Shown in pieces: positions 6,185 through 13,811 of a stretch of 26,400 nt of DNA. Both the position numbers and the translations under genes were made by a program. The stretch comes from a virus. The notes under the pieces are model-generated. The model saw only the letters and a program-made list of their open reading frames with translations, was not told the DNA's origin and made no database searches. The stretch lies in the IMG/VR virus record IMGVR_UViG_3300010400_000049, positions 1 through 26,400 of that record; one strand, 5' to 3'. The number at the start of each line of letters is the position of its first letter. Position 1 is the first letter of the stretch.

Positions 6185-6538
6185 GTGCGAGACGATAAAT
6201 CAGTGAGAGGCACAGCCGCAAAGCGCGAAGCGCGCGAATTGCGTCGCGCAATGGGCGTCGAAGCCCTTCAGGTGATCAGCGATCACGAAGACGCGATTGC
6301 GAAGCTCGCCGCCGGCCTGCGATCGCTAAGCAACAGAACCGTTTCGCTCGAAGCGGCCATGAAATCGCGCGAGCTGGTATCTGACAATCACGCGCAGACG
6401 CTCGTTGACATTTCTCACCGCTGCCAGGAGCGATGGGATGTGTCGGCCGATACGCACAGGCGCGCATTCGTTGCCATCTCTGGCCTGCGCGATCGTGGAT
6501 TCTTAGGCCGACTGAAGTGGTTACTGACGGGCCGATGA
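6185..6538 (+). CDS. Hypothetical protein, 117 aa
   Basis: The likely start is GTG 6185, preceded by AAAGGACGG at 6171-6179; the same motif precedes the scaffold gene. An upstream ATG at 6158 in the terminase end is less likely. The protein is helical, Arg/Glu/Ala-rich, with a probable coiled coil around residues 35-65, and ends RGFLGRLKWLLTGR, an amphipathic, possibly membrane-touching tail. The stop overlaps the next start (ATGA). Similar small coiled-coil proteins with a C-terminal hydrophobic helix occur in packaging operons, but I cannot name a family. Confidence 0.65.
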   Translation: MRDDKSVRGTAAKREARELRRAMGVEALQVISDHEDAIAKLAAGLRSLSNRTVSLEAAMKSRELVSDNHAQTLVDISHRCQERWDVSADTHRRAFVAISGLRDRGFLGRLKWLLTGR

Positions 6539-6909
6539 CAAAGAAAGTCACCACGCGGCGGGGTGGAGCAGTGGTAGCTCGTCGGTCTCATACGCCGAAG
6601 GTCGCTGGTTCGACTCCAGCCACCGCCCCCATTCCACAGCCAACCGTCGCTGAACTGCTCGCGCAGTCGCGCCAGAAGCATCAGGAGTATCGCGACAACC
6701 TGCCGCGCATGGGACCGGGCAACCCGCGAGCCGTCAAGATCGAAGGCAACATCATCGCCGCTGCTGCCGCCATGTGGCGCGCCTGCCGGCTGCGCGTGGA
6801 AGCACATGCGCTCGATCCTGAGCAGAAAGATCCCGCGTGGCAGGACGAAGCCGTCACGCACGATCACGACGCGCTTCTCGGCTTCTACGGGCAGCAGATC
6901 AGTCGATGA
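6535..6909 (+). CDS. Hypothetical protein whose 5' end contains a tRNA gene
   Basis: ATG 6535 overlaps the preceding stop (ATGA), and the frame runs 124 codons to 6909, where the stop overlaps the portal start (ATGA). Codons about 8-33 are the tRNA itself read as protein (GGAVVARRSHTPKVAGSTPA), the familiar translated-tRNA artefact. The plausible protein begins around PTVAELLAQSRQKHQEYRDN and continues helical to the end, with FYGQQISR at the C-terminus. After the tRNA the first in-frame ATG is at 6709, which would give only 66 residues. So either the tRNA is translated as part of this protein or the start is non-canonical. The family is not recognised; position suggests a portal-associated or packaging role. 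Confidence 0.55.
   Translation: MTKKVTTRRGGAVVARRSHTPKVAGSTPATAPIPQPTVAELLAQSRQKHQEYRDNLPRMGPGNPRAVKIEGNIIAAAAAMWRACRLRVEAHALDPEQKDPAWQDEAVTHDHDALLGFYGQQISR
6557..6631 (+). tRNA. tRNA with CAT anticodon (Met, or Ile2)
   Basis: 75 nt folding as a complete cloverleaf: acceptor GGCGGGG/CACCGCC (one G-A mismatch), D arm GAGC/GCTC, anticodon stem TCGGT/GCCGA with CAT at 6589-6591, variable AGGTC, T arm GCTGG-TTCGACT-CCAGC, discriminator C and an encoded CCA (6629-6631). The body from T8 to the variable loop closely resembles initiator tRNA-fMet. However, the first base pair is formed and the GGG/CCC initiator hallmark is only partly kept, so it is probably an elongator. CAT could also be tRNA-Ile2 after lysidine modification. 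It lies inside an open frame. Confidence 0.93.
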
Positions 6910-9233
6910 ACGACGCCGAATACGAAGATCCGCGCGACGACGAAGAGATCCACGCAGAAGCGATCGAGCGCTTCGGGCTGGGGATGTCCGCGATCGAATC
7001 GCAGCTCTCGCGCGAGATCGAGGATCTGAAGTTTCAAGTACCAGAGCTGCAATGGGACGAAGCCGCGAAGGCGGCGCGCATGGGCGGCAAGATTGGCAAC
7101 CTGCCCATCCCGGCCCGTCCGATGCTCTCCATTCCGAAGCTCTCACAGCCGATCCGCCTGATTCTTAATCAGGAACGCGCGGCGCACATCGGCGTGAACA
7201 TCGCGCCCGTCAGCGAGAAGGCCGATCAGGCGACGGCGGAAATGCTTCAGGAGCACTACCGTCAGATCGAAGTCGATTCCAGAGCGCACATCGCACGCTC
7301 GTGGGCGTTTCAGCGCGCAGTGCTCTGTGGACGCGGCGCCTACCGCGTGCTGACGGAATACGATCCGTACGCGCCGTCTGGATCGAAGGATCAGCGCATC
7401 GTCATCAAGCGGCTCTTGTTTCAGGAGTCGGCCGTGCTCGATCCGTTCAGCGAAGAGCCAGACGGCAGTGATGCGGAATGGGGATTCATCTACCAGTGGA
7501 TGCCGTGGAGCCGCTATAAGCTCCAGACGCGCAATCGCAAGACGAGCGATGACCGCAATCTGAAGCTGTGGGACTTCGGCCCAGAGGAAATGAATCAGCT
7601 TGTCAGGGACAAGCCGCTCTGGGCGCAGCCGATCGCCAAAAGCAAAGACGACTATCTGGTGCTCTTGGTCGAGTACTTCTCGCGCGTCATCGATGACGAG
7701 GGCAAGTACACGATGATGTGGCGGAAGATGAACGCCGTGGAGTTTACGGACGTTCGTAAGTGGCCCGGTCGCTACGTGCCGATCGTGCCGGTCATCGGCG
7801 AGGAACTGATCCCGTTCGATGACGAGCGCCGGTATCAGGGCATCATCTATCCGAACCGGGACGCGCAGCGCTTCCATAACTTCTCTGCGTCAGCCGTCGC
7901 TGAAGTGATCGGACAAGAGCCAAAAGCCACATGGCAGATGGCGGAAGGTCAGGAAGAGGGTCACGAGCAGGAATACTTGCTCGCCAACATCCGTAACCTG
8001 CCCTATCTCCGCTATAAGCCGAAGATGGTCGATGGCGAGCTGGCGCCGCCGCCGGCACGCATCCAAGCCGACACGTCGAAGCTCTCGCTTGGCCTTCAGG
8101 CGCTCGCGATGGCGGATTCGTTCATCCACGCCGGCACGGGCGCGTATGCGCCGACGCTCGGGCAGGAGTCGAGTCAGGTCAAGAGCGGCCGTCAGGCGCT
8201 CGCGATGCAGCAGCAGCACGAGCAGGGCAATTCCAACTGGCTGGATAATCTGGCGCAGGTGGCCGTGCAGCACGAAGCCTGCATCGTGCTCGATCTGATC
8301 AACGCCATCTACGATCGGCCGGGACGCGTCGTCCGTACGCGATCGGGCGAGAACAACAAAACGAGCCGCGCGATGATCAACCAGCCCTACGTGATGCAGG
8401 GTGGACAAATGCAACGCGTGGATCCGGCGGCGCTGCCGCAGGGCGTGGCGCCCGAGAACGTCAAGCACTATCGGCTTGGCGACGACTACAAATTCGGCAT
8501 CACGGTCACGGTCGGCAAGGCCTACAAGTCGTCGCTGGAAGAGGGCACGGCAGGCCTTGGTCAGCTCTTTGAGGCCGAACCGGAGCTGTTCAAGCTCCTT
8601 GGCGACATCTGGCTCGGCTTCCAGTCGTGGCCGGGACACAAAGAAGCGCAGAAACGGATGCAGAAGATGCTTCCGCCGCAGCTTCAGGAGCAGGGCGAAG
8701 ACGCCGATCCGGCCATGCAGCTCCAACAGGCCAAAATGCAGATGCAGCAGATGCAGCAGCAACTGCAGGAGATGCAGAAGGCGCTCGAAACCGACAAGGT
8801 GAAGGCCGACGCGCAGATCGAAGTCGCCAAGATTGCCGCGTTCAAGGAAGCGCACCTGAAAGAGCTGGATAACGCCGGCAAGATCGCCGTGGCGCAGATC
8901 AACGCCGCTGCGAAGGGCGTGCAACTCGCGACGGAAGCCGAGAACGAAGCGCAGGCGCTCGGACGTCAGCACGCGTTCGATGAGCGACAGGCCGCGCTCG
9001 ATCGCCAGCACGAACAGGCACAGATTCAGGCGCAGCAGGCGCACGACGCCTCGATGGGCGCCGCCGACGCGGCGACAGCCGGCGCGGAGTCGGAGCGCGA
9101 TCGGGCGCACGAAGCGGCGATCGGCGCGCAGGGACACGCGGCGGCAATGGAACAGGGCGATCAGGCGAATCAGGCCGCGCAGGAACAGGCAGAGCAGCAG
9201 GCCGCGCTTCAGCCGCCGGCAGAGGGTGAATGA
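6906..9233 (+). CDS. Portal protein, P22-like
   Basis: 775 residues from ATG 6906, overlapping the previous stop (ATGA). The N-terminal and middle parts match P22-type portals by eye: IPARPMLSIPKLSQPIRLIL (residues about 63-82), ARSWAFQRAVLCGRGAYRV, YQGIIYPNRDAQRFHNFSAS and TSKLSLGLQALAMADSFIHA. It forms the dodecameric ring at the capsid vertex through which DNA passes. From about residue 590 the C-terminus is a long Gln/Ala/Met/Glu-rich helical coiled coil of roughly 185 residues, reminiscent of the P22 portal barrel. Its Q/M-rich start is encoded by CAG-ATG repeats. Slightly longer than P22 portal (725). Confidence 0.92.
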   Translation: MNDAEYEDPRDDEEIHAEAIERFGLGMSAIESQLSREIEDLKFQVPELQWDEAAKAARMGGKIGNLPIPARPMLSIPKLSQPIRLILNQERAAHIGVNIAPVSEKADQATAEMLQEHYRQIEVDSRAHIARSWAFQRAVLCGRGAYRVLTEYDPYAPSGSKDQRIVIKRLLFQESAVLDPFSEEPDGSDAEWGFIYQWMPWSRYKLQTRNRKTSDDRNLKLWDFGPEEMNQLVRDKPLWAQPIAKSKDDYLVLLVEYFSRVIDDEGKYTMMWRKMNAVEFTDVRKWPGRYVPIVPVIGEELIPFDDERRYQGIIYPNRDAQRFHNFSASAVAEVIGQEPKATWQMAEGQEEGHEQEYLLANIRNLPYLRYKPKMVDGELAPPPARIQADTSKLSLGLQALAMADSFIHAGTGAYAPTLGQESSQVKSGRQALAMQQQHEQGNSNWLDNLAQVAVQHEACIVLDLINAIYDRPGRVVRTRSGENNKTSRAMINQPYVMQGGQMQRVDPAALPQGVAPENVKHYRLGDDYKFGITVTVGKAYKSSLEEGTAGLGQLFEAEPELFKLLGDIWLGFQSWPGHKEAQKRMQKMLPPQLQEQGEDADPAMQLQQAKMQMQQMQQQLQEMQKALETDKVKADAQIEVAKIAAFKEAHLKELDNAGKIAVAQINAAAKGVQLATEAENEAQALGRQHAFDERQAALDRQHEQAQIQAQQAHDASMGAADAATAGAESERDRAHEAAIGAQGHAAAMEQGDQANQAAQEQAEQQAALQPPAEGE
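8730..8780 (+). repeat. CAG/ATG codon repeat in portal barrel
   Basis: A low-complexity run of CAG, ATG and CAA codons encodes alternating Gln/Met/Leu at the start of the portal C-terminal coiled coil. It is in frame and explained by protein structure. Confidence 0.7.
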
Positions 9234-9415
9234 ACGAGGTTCGCATTCACGGCCGGATCTGCGCCATGTGCGGCTTCTCGGCATCGTCGCAGGATCCTGA
9301 ACGCGCCTTGCTCTACCTGTACGAGCATTTCATGCATTCCCACAACGTCTCTGAGGCAGATTTGCCAACCTCGGAGCCGGATTCGACAATGAGGGCCGAT
9401 GCCGAAGTTCCTTGA
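9230..9415 (+). CDS. Small zinc-finger-like protein, 61 aa
   Basis: ATG overlaps the portal stop (ATGA). Residues 11-14 are CAMC and residues 33-38 HFMHSH, giving a CxxC...HxxH/HxxxxH layout with about 18 residues between pairs, compatible with a C2H2-type zinc finger. The tail is acidic. The function is unknown. Such small Cys/His proteins are frequent between phage structural genes and are usually not virion components. Confidence 0.65.
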   Translation: MNEVRIHGRICAMCGFSASSQDPERALLYLYEHFMHSHNVSEADLPTSEPDSTMRADAEVP

Positions 9416-9629
9416 AGAGAAATTGCGCGCGGAGGCCGCAGCACACGGGATGCGCGGCCGGGACGTCGCCCACTACGTCTACGGGACGATGAACAACATA
9501 GGCGCGATGCGCGGGAATAAGGAAACCGCCAAGGGTGCGCGCATGGACGCGAAGCACGCGGCGAAGAGTGGCGGAAGCCACCCGTTACGTAATCTCAGGC
9601 ATTACGCGCATCCGAAGCGATCGAAATGA
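9399..9629 (+). CDS. Conserved small phage protein, 76 aa
   Basis: Starts within the preceding gene with GAGGG just upstream. The sequence MPKFLEEKLRAEAAAHG...MNNIGAMRGNKETAKGARMDAKHA follows a pattern I have met in small phage proteins near portal/scaffold genes (MPKFLE..L...Y.....V.N.IGAMRGNKTT.KG..M..KH). It is basic and helical. No function is known. The stop overlaps the HNH gene start (ATGA). Confidence 0.65.
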   Translation: MPKFLEEKLRAEAAAHGMRGRDVAHYVYGTMNNIGAMRGNKETAKGARMDAKHAAKSGGSHPLRNLRHYAHPKRSK

Positions 9630-10069
9630 ACACGCTGTCATCGACGCTAGCTGGAAAGATTTCGCCAGAGCCGAATACGGGCTGCTGGTTGTGGACCGCA
9701 GCTATGTTTCGCGACGGCTACGGCTTGGCGTGGAAAGACGGCAAAAACAGGCTGGCGCATCGAGTTGTCTACGAGGCCATCGTCGGTCCAATTCCGCAAG
9801 GGTTGACGCTAGACCATCTCTGCCGAAACCGTGGATGCGTGAATCCGGACCATCTTGAGCCGGTGACGTTTAGAGAGAACGTGCTGCGCGGGGAAAGTAT
9901 TCCCGCGCGCCGCACTAGACAGACACATTGCGAGCGCGGCCACGAATTATCAGGATCGAATGTTCGCATCGAGGCGAGTGGTTCGCGTCGGTGCAGAGCG
10001 TGCGACAAAGAGAGGTGTCGGCGAAGATCCGCGAACGGATACAAGCCGCCATGTCGAAGGGTAGCGTAG
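9626..10069 (+). CDS. HNH homing-type endonuclease
   Basis: 147 residues. AHRVVYE (44-50) and LDHLCRNRGCVNPDHLE (62-78) form the HNH fold: His64 with Asn73 and His76 as catalytic/metal ligands, and Cys66/Cys71 as structural Cys. A second zinc site is indicated by CERGH (102-106) with CRAC (123-126). These are typical free-standing phage HNH endonucleases that cut DNA, often mobile between phages, although some act with terminase. Here the gene lies between portal-side genes and scaffold, so it is probably a homing insertion. Its ATGA overlap with the upstream gene shows it is translated with the operon. An intrinsic terminator follows. Confidence 0.9.
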   Translation: MNTLSSTLAGKISPEPNTGCWLWTAAMFRDGYGLAWKDGKNRLAHRVVYEAIVGPIPQGLTLDHLCRNRGCVNPDHLEPVTFRENVLRGESIPARRTRQTHCERGHELSGSNVRIEASGSRRCRACDKERCRRRSANGYKPPCRRVA

Positions 10070-10162
10070 AGCAGTAACGCATTTGCACGAACGCGCAAGA
10101 GTAGCTCTCTAAAGCCGTAGCCCACGGCTCGCGCGTGTCGGACAAAGGGCAGTTCAGCGAAG

Positions 10163-10213
10163 GGCCGCTGACTGATCGCGGTGAATCCGTGGCAGTCGCG
10201 GCCTTTTTCTTTT
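10163..10213 (+). terminator. Rho-independent terminator upstream of scaffold gene
   Basis: GGCCGC-T-GACTG (10163-10174) pairs with CAGTCGCGGCC (10193-10203) as an 11-bp GC-rich stem with one bulged T, followed at once by TTTTTCTTTT. The loop is 18 nt. This is a convincing intrinsic terminator at the end of the HNH gene. A smaller hairpin GCCGT/ACGGC lies near 10122. No clear promoter is seen between it and the scaffold start at 10242, so scaffold and coat expression need read-through or an unrecognised promoter. Confidence 0.75.
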
Positions 10214-10241
10214 CTGCTCTCGATTTTTCCGAAAGGACGGA

Positions 10242-11270
10242 ATGGCAACGGAAGGCATCGTTCAGGAACAAAACGACCAAGGCCAGTGGATCGACATCGC
10301 GCCGGATACGCCGATGTTCGAGCGCGCGAAGCCTGCCCCCACGTCGGACCAAGGCGACGACGCCGAAGAGGGCGTTGAAACCCCGCCGCCAGCCGCCGCG
10401 AAACCGGCTGAAGGCACAGCGGACAAACCCGCTGCGGACAGCAAAAAGGGCAAGCCGCGTCACGATCCCGAAGCACGCATCAGCCAAGCCGTTGCCCGTC
10501 AGCGCGAAGCGGAGCGCCGCGCCGAAGAGGCAGAGCGGCGTCTGCGCGAGCGCGAGTCGGCGCCGCCGAAGCCGGCCGCAGAGAAGCCGGCCGCGCAAGC
10601 CAAGCCTGAGCGATTCCCAGACTACGCGTCGTACGTCGGCGAGAACCCTGACGCGACGCTGGAAGACTGGATGGAAGCGCGCGATACGTGGCGCGACGAG
10701 CGCCGCGACGCGCAGATGCGAGCGCAGGCCGAGACGGAGCGAACCGAGACGACGTTCAAGTCTCGCGTCGAGACGTTTGGTGAGCGCTTCTCGCAGGCGG
10801 CGAAGACTGATCCCGACCTGATCGAGCGCGTGGACAAGCGTCTCCTTGGCGTGCGTCCGCTCAGCGCGTTGACCGCCGCAGACAAACAGATCATCAACAG
10901 CATTCAGGATCCGATCGAGCGCAACGAGGTGGTGTTCCGGTGTTTTCTGGCCGATCAGTGGATCGACTCAGAGCACGCCGTCGAACTGCTCGAAAAGCTC
11001 TCCGATCCTGCCGAATTTCAGCGACTCGCTGCGCTGCCACCGAACCGTGTCGTGTGGGAACTGGCGAGATCCGTCGACGGGAAGTCCGCTGCCAACCCTG
11101 CGGCATCAGCGAAGGCTTCCGAACCCATCACGAGCAAGGCTCCAGCTCCGATCGCGCCGCTTCGGAGCACGCCACATCAAGCCGAAGACGCCGAACCGGG
11201 CGACGACGCCAGCGATGACGACTGGTTGCGCTGGGAACGTGCCCGTATGGCGAAGGCGGCACGCAGGTAG
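10242..11270 (+). CDS. Scaffolding protein (putative)
   Basis: 342 residues (P22 scaffold 303), preceded by AAAGGACGG. The N-terminus is acidic and Pro/Ala-rich (about residues 25-70), followed by a charged coiled coil (ARISQAVARQREAERRAEEA, about 78-97), a second Pro/Ala linker and a helical region. The C-terminus DDDWLRWERARMAKAARR is a short helix-turn-type basic tail as in P22 scaffold, where it binds coat. The scaffold guides procapsid assembly and then leaves. The position between portal and coat fits. The call rests on composition, tail and order. Confidence 0.85.
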   Translation: MATEGIVQEQNDQGQWIDIAPDTPMFERAKPAPTSDQGDDAEEGVETPPPAAAKPAEGTADKPAADSKKGKPRHDPEARISQAVARQREAERRAEEAERRLRERESAPPKPAAEKPAAQAKPERFPDYASYVGENPDATLEDWMEARDTWRDERRDAQMRAQAETERTETTFKSRVETFGERFSQAAKTDPDLIERVDKRLLGVRPLSALTAADKQIINSIQDPIERNEVVFRCFLADQWIDSEHAVELLEKLSDPAEFQRLAALPPNRVVWELARSVDGKSAANPAASAKASEPITSKAPAPIAPLRSTPHQAEDAEPGDDASDDDWLRWERARMAKAARR

Positions 11271-11276
11271 ACGTTC

Positions 11277-12488
11277 ATGGCAAATACCATCGCGACGCCG
11301 ACGTGGACAGCACGCAAGCTGCTGCTCGTCGCGTCAAACAAGGCCCGATTCGTCGGGACCATCACGCGCAAGCTCAGTGACGACTTCGTAGTCGAGGGTA
11401 CCAAGGTCGGGGCCACGGTCAATCTTCGCCTGCCTCCGCGTTTCCAGACGCAGAAGGGCCAAGCGATTCAGGTTCAGCCGATCGTGGACACGCTGGTTCC
11501 CGTCACGATCACCGATCAGGCACAGATCGCGTGGAACTACTCGTCCTTCACCGCTACTCTCGAACTGCAGGACGTCGAGGAGCGGTGCGTGGAGCCGGCC
11601 GGAATCCAGCTCGCGAACACCTACGACGCGGACGCGCTCGCGCGTCTGTATCAGGACGTGTTCTCCGTGGAAGGCACGCCGGGAACGATTCCCAACACCA
11701 ACGCCACATATCTCAACGCGGCGGCTCGTCTGACCAACTTCGCGGCGCCGACTGGTCCGCGCAAGGCGACGATTAACGCGCTGATGCGCGCCAGCATCGC
11801 GAACGCGAACTTGGCGCTCTTCAACCCGTCGAAGGACATCTCGCAGCTCTGGAAAGAAGGGATGTTCTCGGGCGCGGCGCTCTCGTGGGACGAGTGGTAC
11901 GAAGACGTCAACGTCTTTCCGCATACCGTGGGTCCGCTCGGCGGCGCCCCGACCGTCAATGGCGCAGGCCAGACCGGATCGTCGCTGGTCACGCAGGCGT
12001 GGACCGCTGCGGCGGCGCTTCGACTCCGCAAGGGCGACGTCTTCACCGTCGCGAACGTGTTCGCGGTCAACCCGCAGAACTATCGCTCCACCACGCAGCT
12101 TCAGCAGTTCGTCGTGACGGCGGATACGTCGTCTGACGGCGCTGGCGCGGCCACGATCCCGATCTATCCGCCGATCATCACGTCGGGCGCGTTCCAGACC
12201 GTCGATTCGTCGCCGGCCAACGCGGCGGCACTGACGATCGTTGGCGCGGCCAACACCGTGACTCCGCAGGGACTCGGCTACCACCCGCAAGCGTTCGTCA
12301 TGGCGAGCGCGAACCTGATCAAGCCGACTGTGGGCGAAGCGAAGAACGTCCGCATGAAGGACATCAACCTGTCGGTGCGGTACTGGATCGCGTCCGACAT
12401 CATGACCGACCAACACCCGTCGCGTCTCGACGGCATTTACGGCTTCAAGACGGTACGGCCTGAGTTTGCCGTCCGCTTCGCGAGCTAA
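11277..12488 (+). CDS. Major capsid (coat) protein, P22 gp5-like
   Basis: 403 residues (P22 coat 430). The N-terminus TWTARKLLLVASNKARFVGT, then FVVEGTKVGATVNLRLPPRF and a VPVTITDQAQIAWNYSS segment follow the P22-type coat pattern (HK97 fold: N-arm, strand-rich P domain). The C-terminal half is Ala/Thr/Val-rich and ends RLDGIYGFKTVRPEFAVRFA, typical of P22-like coats. It is the main shell protein. It lies 6 nt after scaffold. High confidence by order and resemblance; no insertion domain was delineated. Confidence 0.93.
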   Translation: MANTIATPTWTARKLLLVASNKARFVGTITRKLSDDFVVEGTKVGATVNLRLPPRFQTQKGQAIQVQPIVDTLVPVTITDQAQIAWNYSSFTATLELQDVEERCVEPAGIQLANTYDADALARLYQDVFSVEGTPGTIPNTNATYLNAAARLTNFAAPTGPRKATINALMRASIANANLALFNPSKDISQLWKEGMFSGAALSWDEWYEDVNVFPHTVGPLGGAPTVNGAGQTGSSLVTQAWTAAAALRLRKGDVFTVANVFAVNPQNYRSTTQLQQFVVTADTSSDGAGAATIPIYPPIITSGAFQTVDSSPANAAALTIVGAANTVTPQGLGYHPQAFVMASANLIKPTVGEAKNVRMKDINLSVRYWIASDIMTDQHPSRLDGIYGFKTVRPEFAVRFAS

Positions 12489-12503
12489 GGAGCGAACACA
12501 ACA

Positions 12504-13157
12504 ATGGCAAACCTCACTACAACCTCTGCGGCCGTTGGCGTCAACGATCAGACGGTGCTGCTTGCAGCGCTGACTGGCGTCGTGGCCGGCGGCTATCTCT
12601 TCATCGACGCCGAAGTCTGCCGGGTGCTTGCGCCCGTGCCGGCGGCGGCGACAAGCCCCGTCTCTGTCCTGCGTGGACAGGAGGCGACGTTCAATCAGGC
12701 GCACGTCTCTGGCGCGCAGGTGAAAGTCGCGACGGGTCCGACCAACCTGAACTTCCCCGGCGACTTCGGTACGCCTGCGCCGGGATCGCTCGGGGCGCCT
12801 ATCCCGCCGGTTCCGGTCACGGAGCGGCGCTCGTACTCGGCGGCTGGCGCGATCACGCTGCCGTCGATCGGCAATCACATGATCGCCGAGCTGAACGGCA
12901 CGTCAGTGCTGGCCATGACTGTCGCCAATCCGTCCATCATGCAGGACGGTTCGCGGCTCGTCATCTCGGGTAACGGCAAGGCGGCGCACACGGTCACGTA
13001 CTCGGCCGGTCTGGGCAACGTCGGCGCGACTGCTGACGTGATCACGTTCAAGGCCGATCAGGGGCAGACGATCGAGCTGGTCGCCTCCGGCGGGTTCTGG
13101 CAGAACACGTCGCTCGTGGCTGGTGCGGCGACGGTCGCCGGCACCGGACTCGCGTAA
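12504..13157 (+). CDS. Capsid-associated/decoration candidate, 217 aa
   Basis: TAAGGAG lies 11 nt upstream of the ATG. The N-terminal 75 residues show a beta-rich domain of the type G..V..GGYLFIDAEVCRV...VSVLRGQEATFNQAHVSGAQV, seen in phage proteins encoded directly after P22-like coats. The C-terminal half (from about residue 110, RSYSAAGAITLPSIGNH) resembles a head-fibre/decoration beta domain. No signal or membrane segment. A hairpin follows the stop. The likely role is on the capsid exterior or in head completion; this is inferred from position. Confidence 0.65.
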   Translation: MANLTTTSAAVGVNDQTVLLAALTGVVAGGYLFIDAEVCRVLAPVPAAATSPVSVLRGQEATFNQAHVSGAQVKVATGPTNLNFPGDFGTPAPGSLGAPIPPVPVTERRSYSAAGAITLPSIGNHMIAELNGTSVLAMTVANPSIMQDGSRLVISGNGKAAHTVTYSAGLGNVGATADVITFKADQGQTIELVASGGFWQNTSLVAGAATVAGTGLA

Positions 13158-13167
13158 TCCACCCGAC

Positions 13168-13198
13168 GAGACGGTCAGTCATTCCGGCTGGCCGTCTC
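13168..13198 (+). terminator. Strong hairpin after the decoration gene, possible terminator
   Basis: GAGACGGTCAG (13168-13178) pairs along all 11 positions (one T-G wobble) with CTGGCCGTCTC (13188-13198) around a 9-nt loop. It starts 10 nt after the stop. The following TCGGTCTTTGTTTCG is only a weak U tract, so it may be a leaky terminator or mRNA-stabilising hairpin behind the abundant coat transcript. Confidence 0.5.
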
Positions 13199-13220
13199 TC
13201 GGTCTTTGTTTCGAGGTTCC

Positions 13221-13811
13221 ATGTCACAAGAGGTTCCCGATCTCGCAGAACGGCTGCGCAAGCTGCAAGAGGAATTGGATTTCCTCAAGACGCAGAAAAC
13301 GCAGGAAGAGTTTGACGAAGGCGCACGTCTTCACAACGAGAAGAATGCGCCGTGGATCAACGGTCAGTACTCGTCCATGAAGTTCCCGCCGTACGTGTTT
13401 CGCGCGTTCCCGCGAATGCTCTACAACGAGCAGTACGAAGACGCGTGTCTCCAGCTCGCTGCTGCCGCTCGCGTTCCCGGCCGAGGCGCCGAAGACTCGG
13501 AGCGTGAAGAGGCGCTCAGGGTTGCGGAGCGCGCGAAGCGTGACGCGACGTGTACCGTCGCCAACGAAGCGGAGCTGGAGCGCCGCATCGGCAGCGGTGA
13601 CTGGTATCTCTCGCCGCTGGAAGCCTACGGCGGCAAACAGAAGCGCATCGAGGCGCTCGCCACGCAGGCCGCGCACCGTGCTCACGACGACCGCAACATG
13701 GGCGAGCTGGCGAAGCAGGAAATCGAAGCGTTCGATGACGCGGCGGAAAACTTCGTGGCTGAAATCCCTGTCGCCAAGCGTGGACCGGGACGGCCGCGCA
13801 AGGAGGCGTAA
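13221..13811 (+). CDS. Hypothetical protein, 196 aa, with AT-hook-like tail
   Basis: ATG 13221 with GAGG 5 nt upstream is preferred to a TTG five codons earlier. Residues about 5-33 form a coiled coil (LAERLRKLQEELDFLK). The middle part is mixed, containing YGGKQKRIEALATQAAHRAH. The C-terminus AKRGPGRPRKEA carries the GRPRK core of an AT-hook, a DNA minor-groove motif common at tails of phage proteins near coat genes. No family name is offered. It may be a head-completion or DNA-associated protein. Strong AAGGAGG for the next gene lies in its last codons. Confidence 0.7.
   Translation: MSQEVPDLAERLRKLQEELDFLKTQKTQEEFDEGARLHNEKNAPWINGQYSSMKFPPYVFRAFPRMLYNEQYEDACLQLAAAARVPGRGAEDSEREEALRVAERAKRDATCTVANEAELERRIGSGDWYLSPLEAYGGKQKRIEALATQAAHRAHDDRNMGELAKQEIEAFDDAAENFVAEIPVAKRGPGRPRKEA

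Noticed and set aside
7890-9284. 464-aa minus-strand ORF opposite the portal gene
   Set aside because: Arg/Leu-rich translation of the opposite strand of a well-supported gene; long antisense frames are expected in GC-rich DNA with strong codon bias.
10135-10821. 228-aa plus-strand ORF overlapping the scaffold gene
   Set aside because: Arg/Ser-rich out-of-frame shadow that starts ahead of the terminator; the scaffold frame has a good ribosome site and typical composition.
11334-12878. 514-aa minus-strand ORF opposite the coat gene
   Set aside because: Very Arg-rich shadow of the coat and decoration genes with no motif and no ribosome site.
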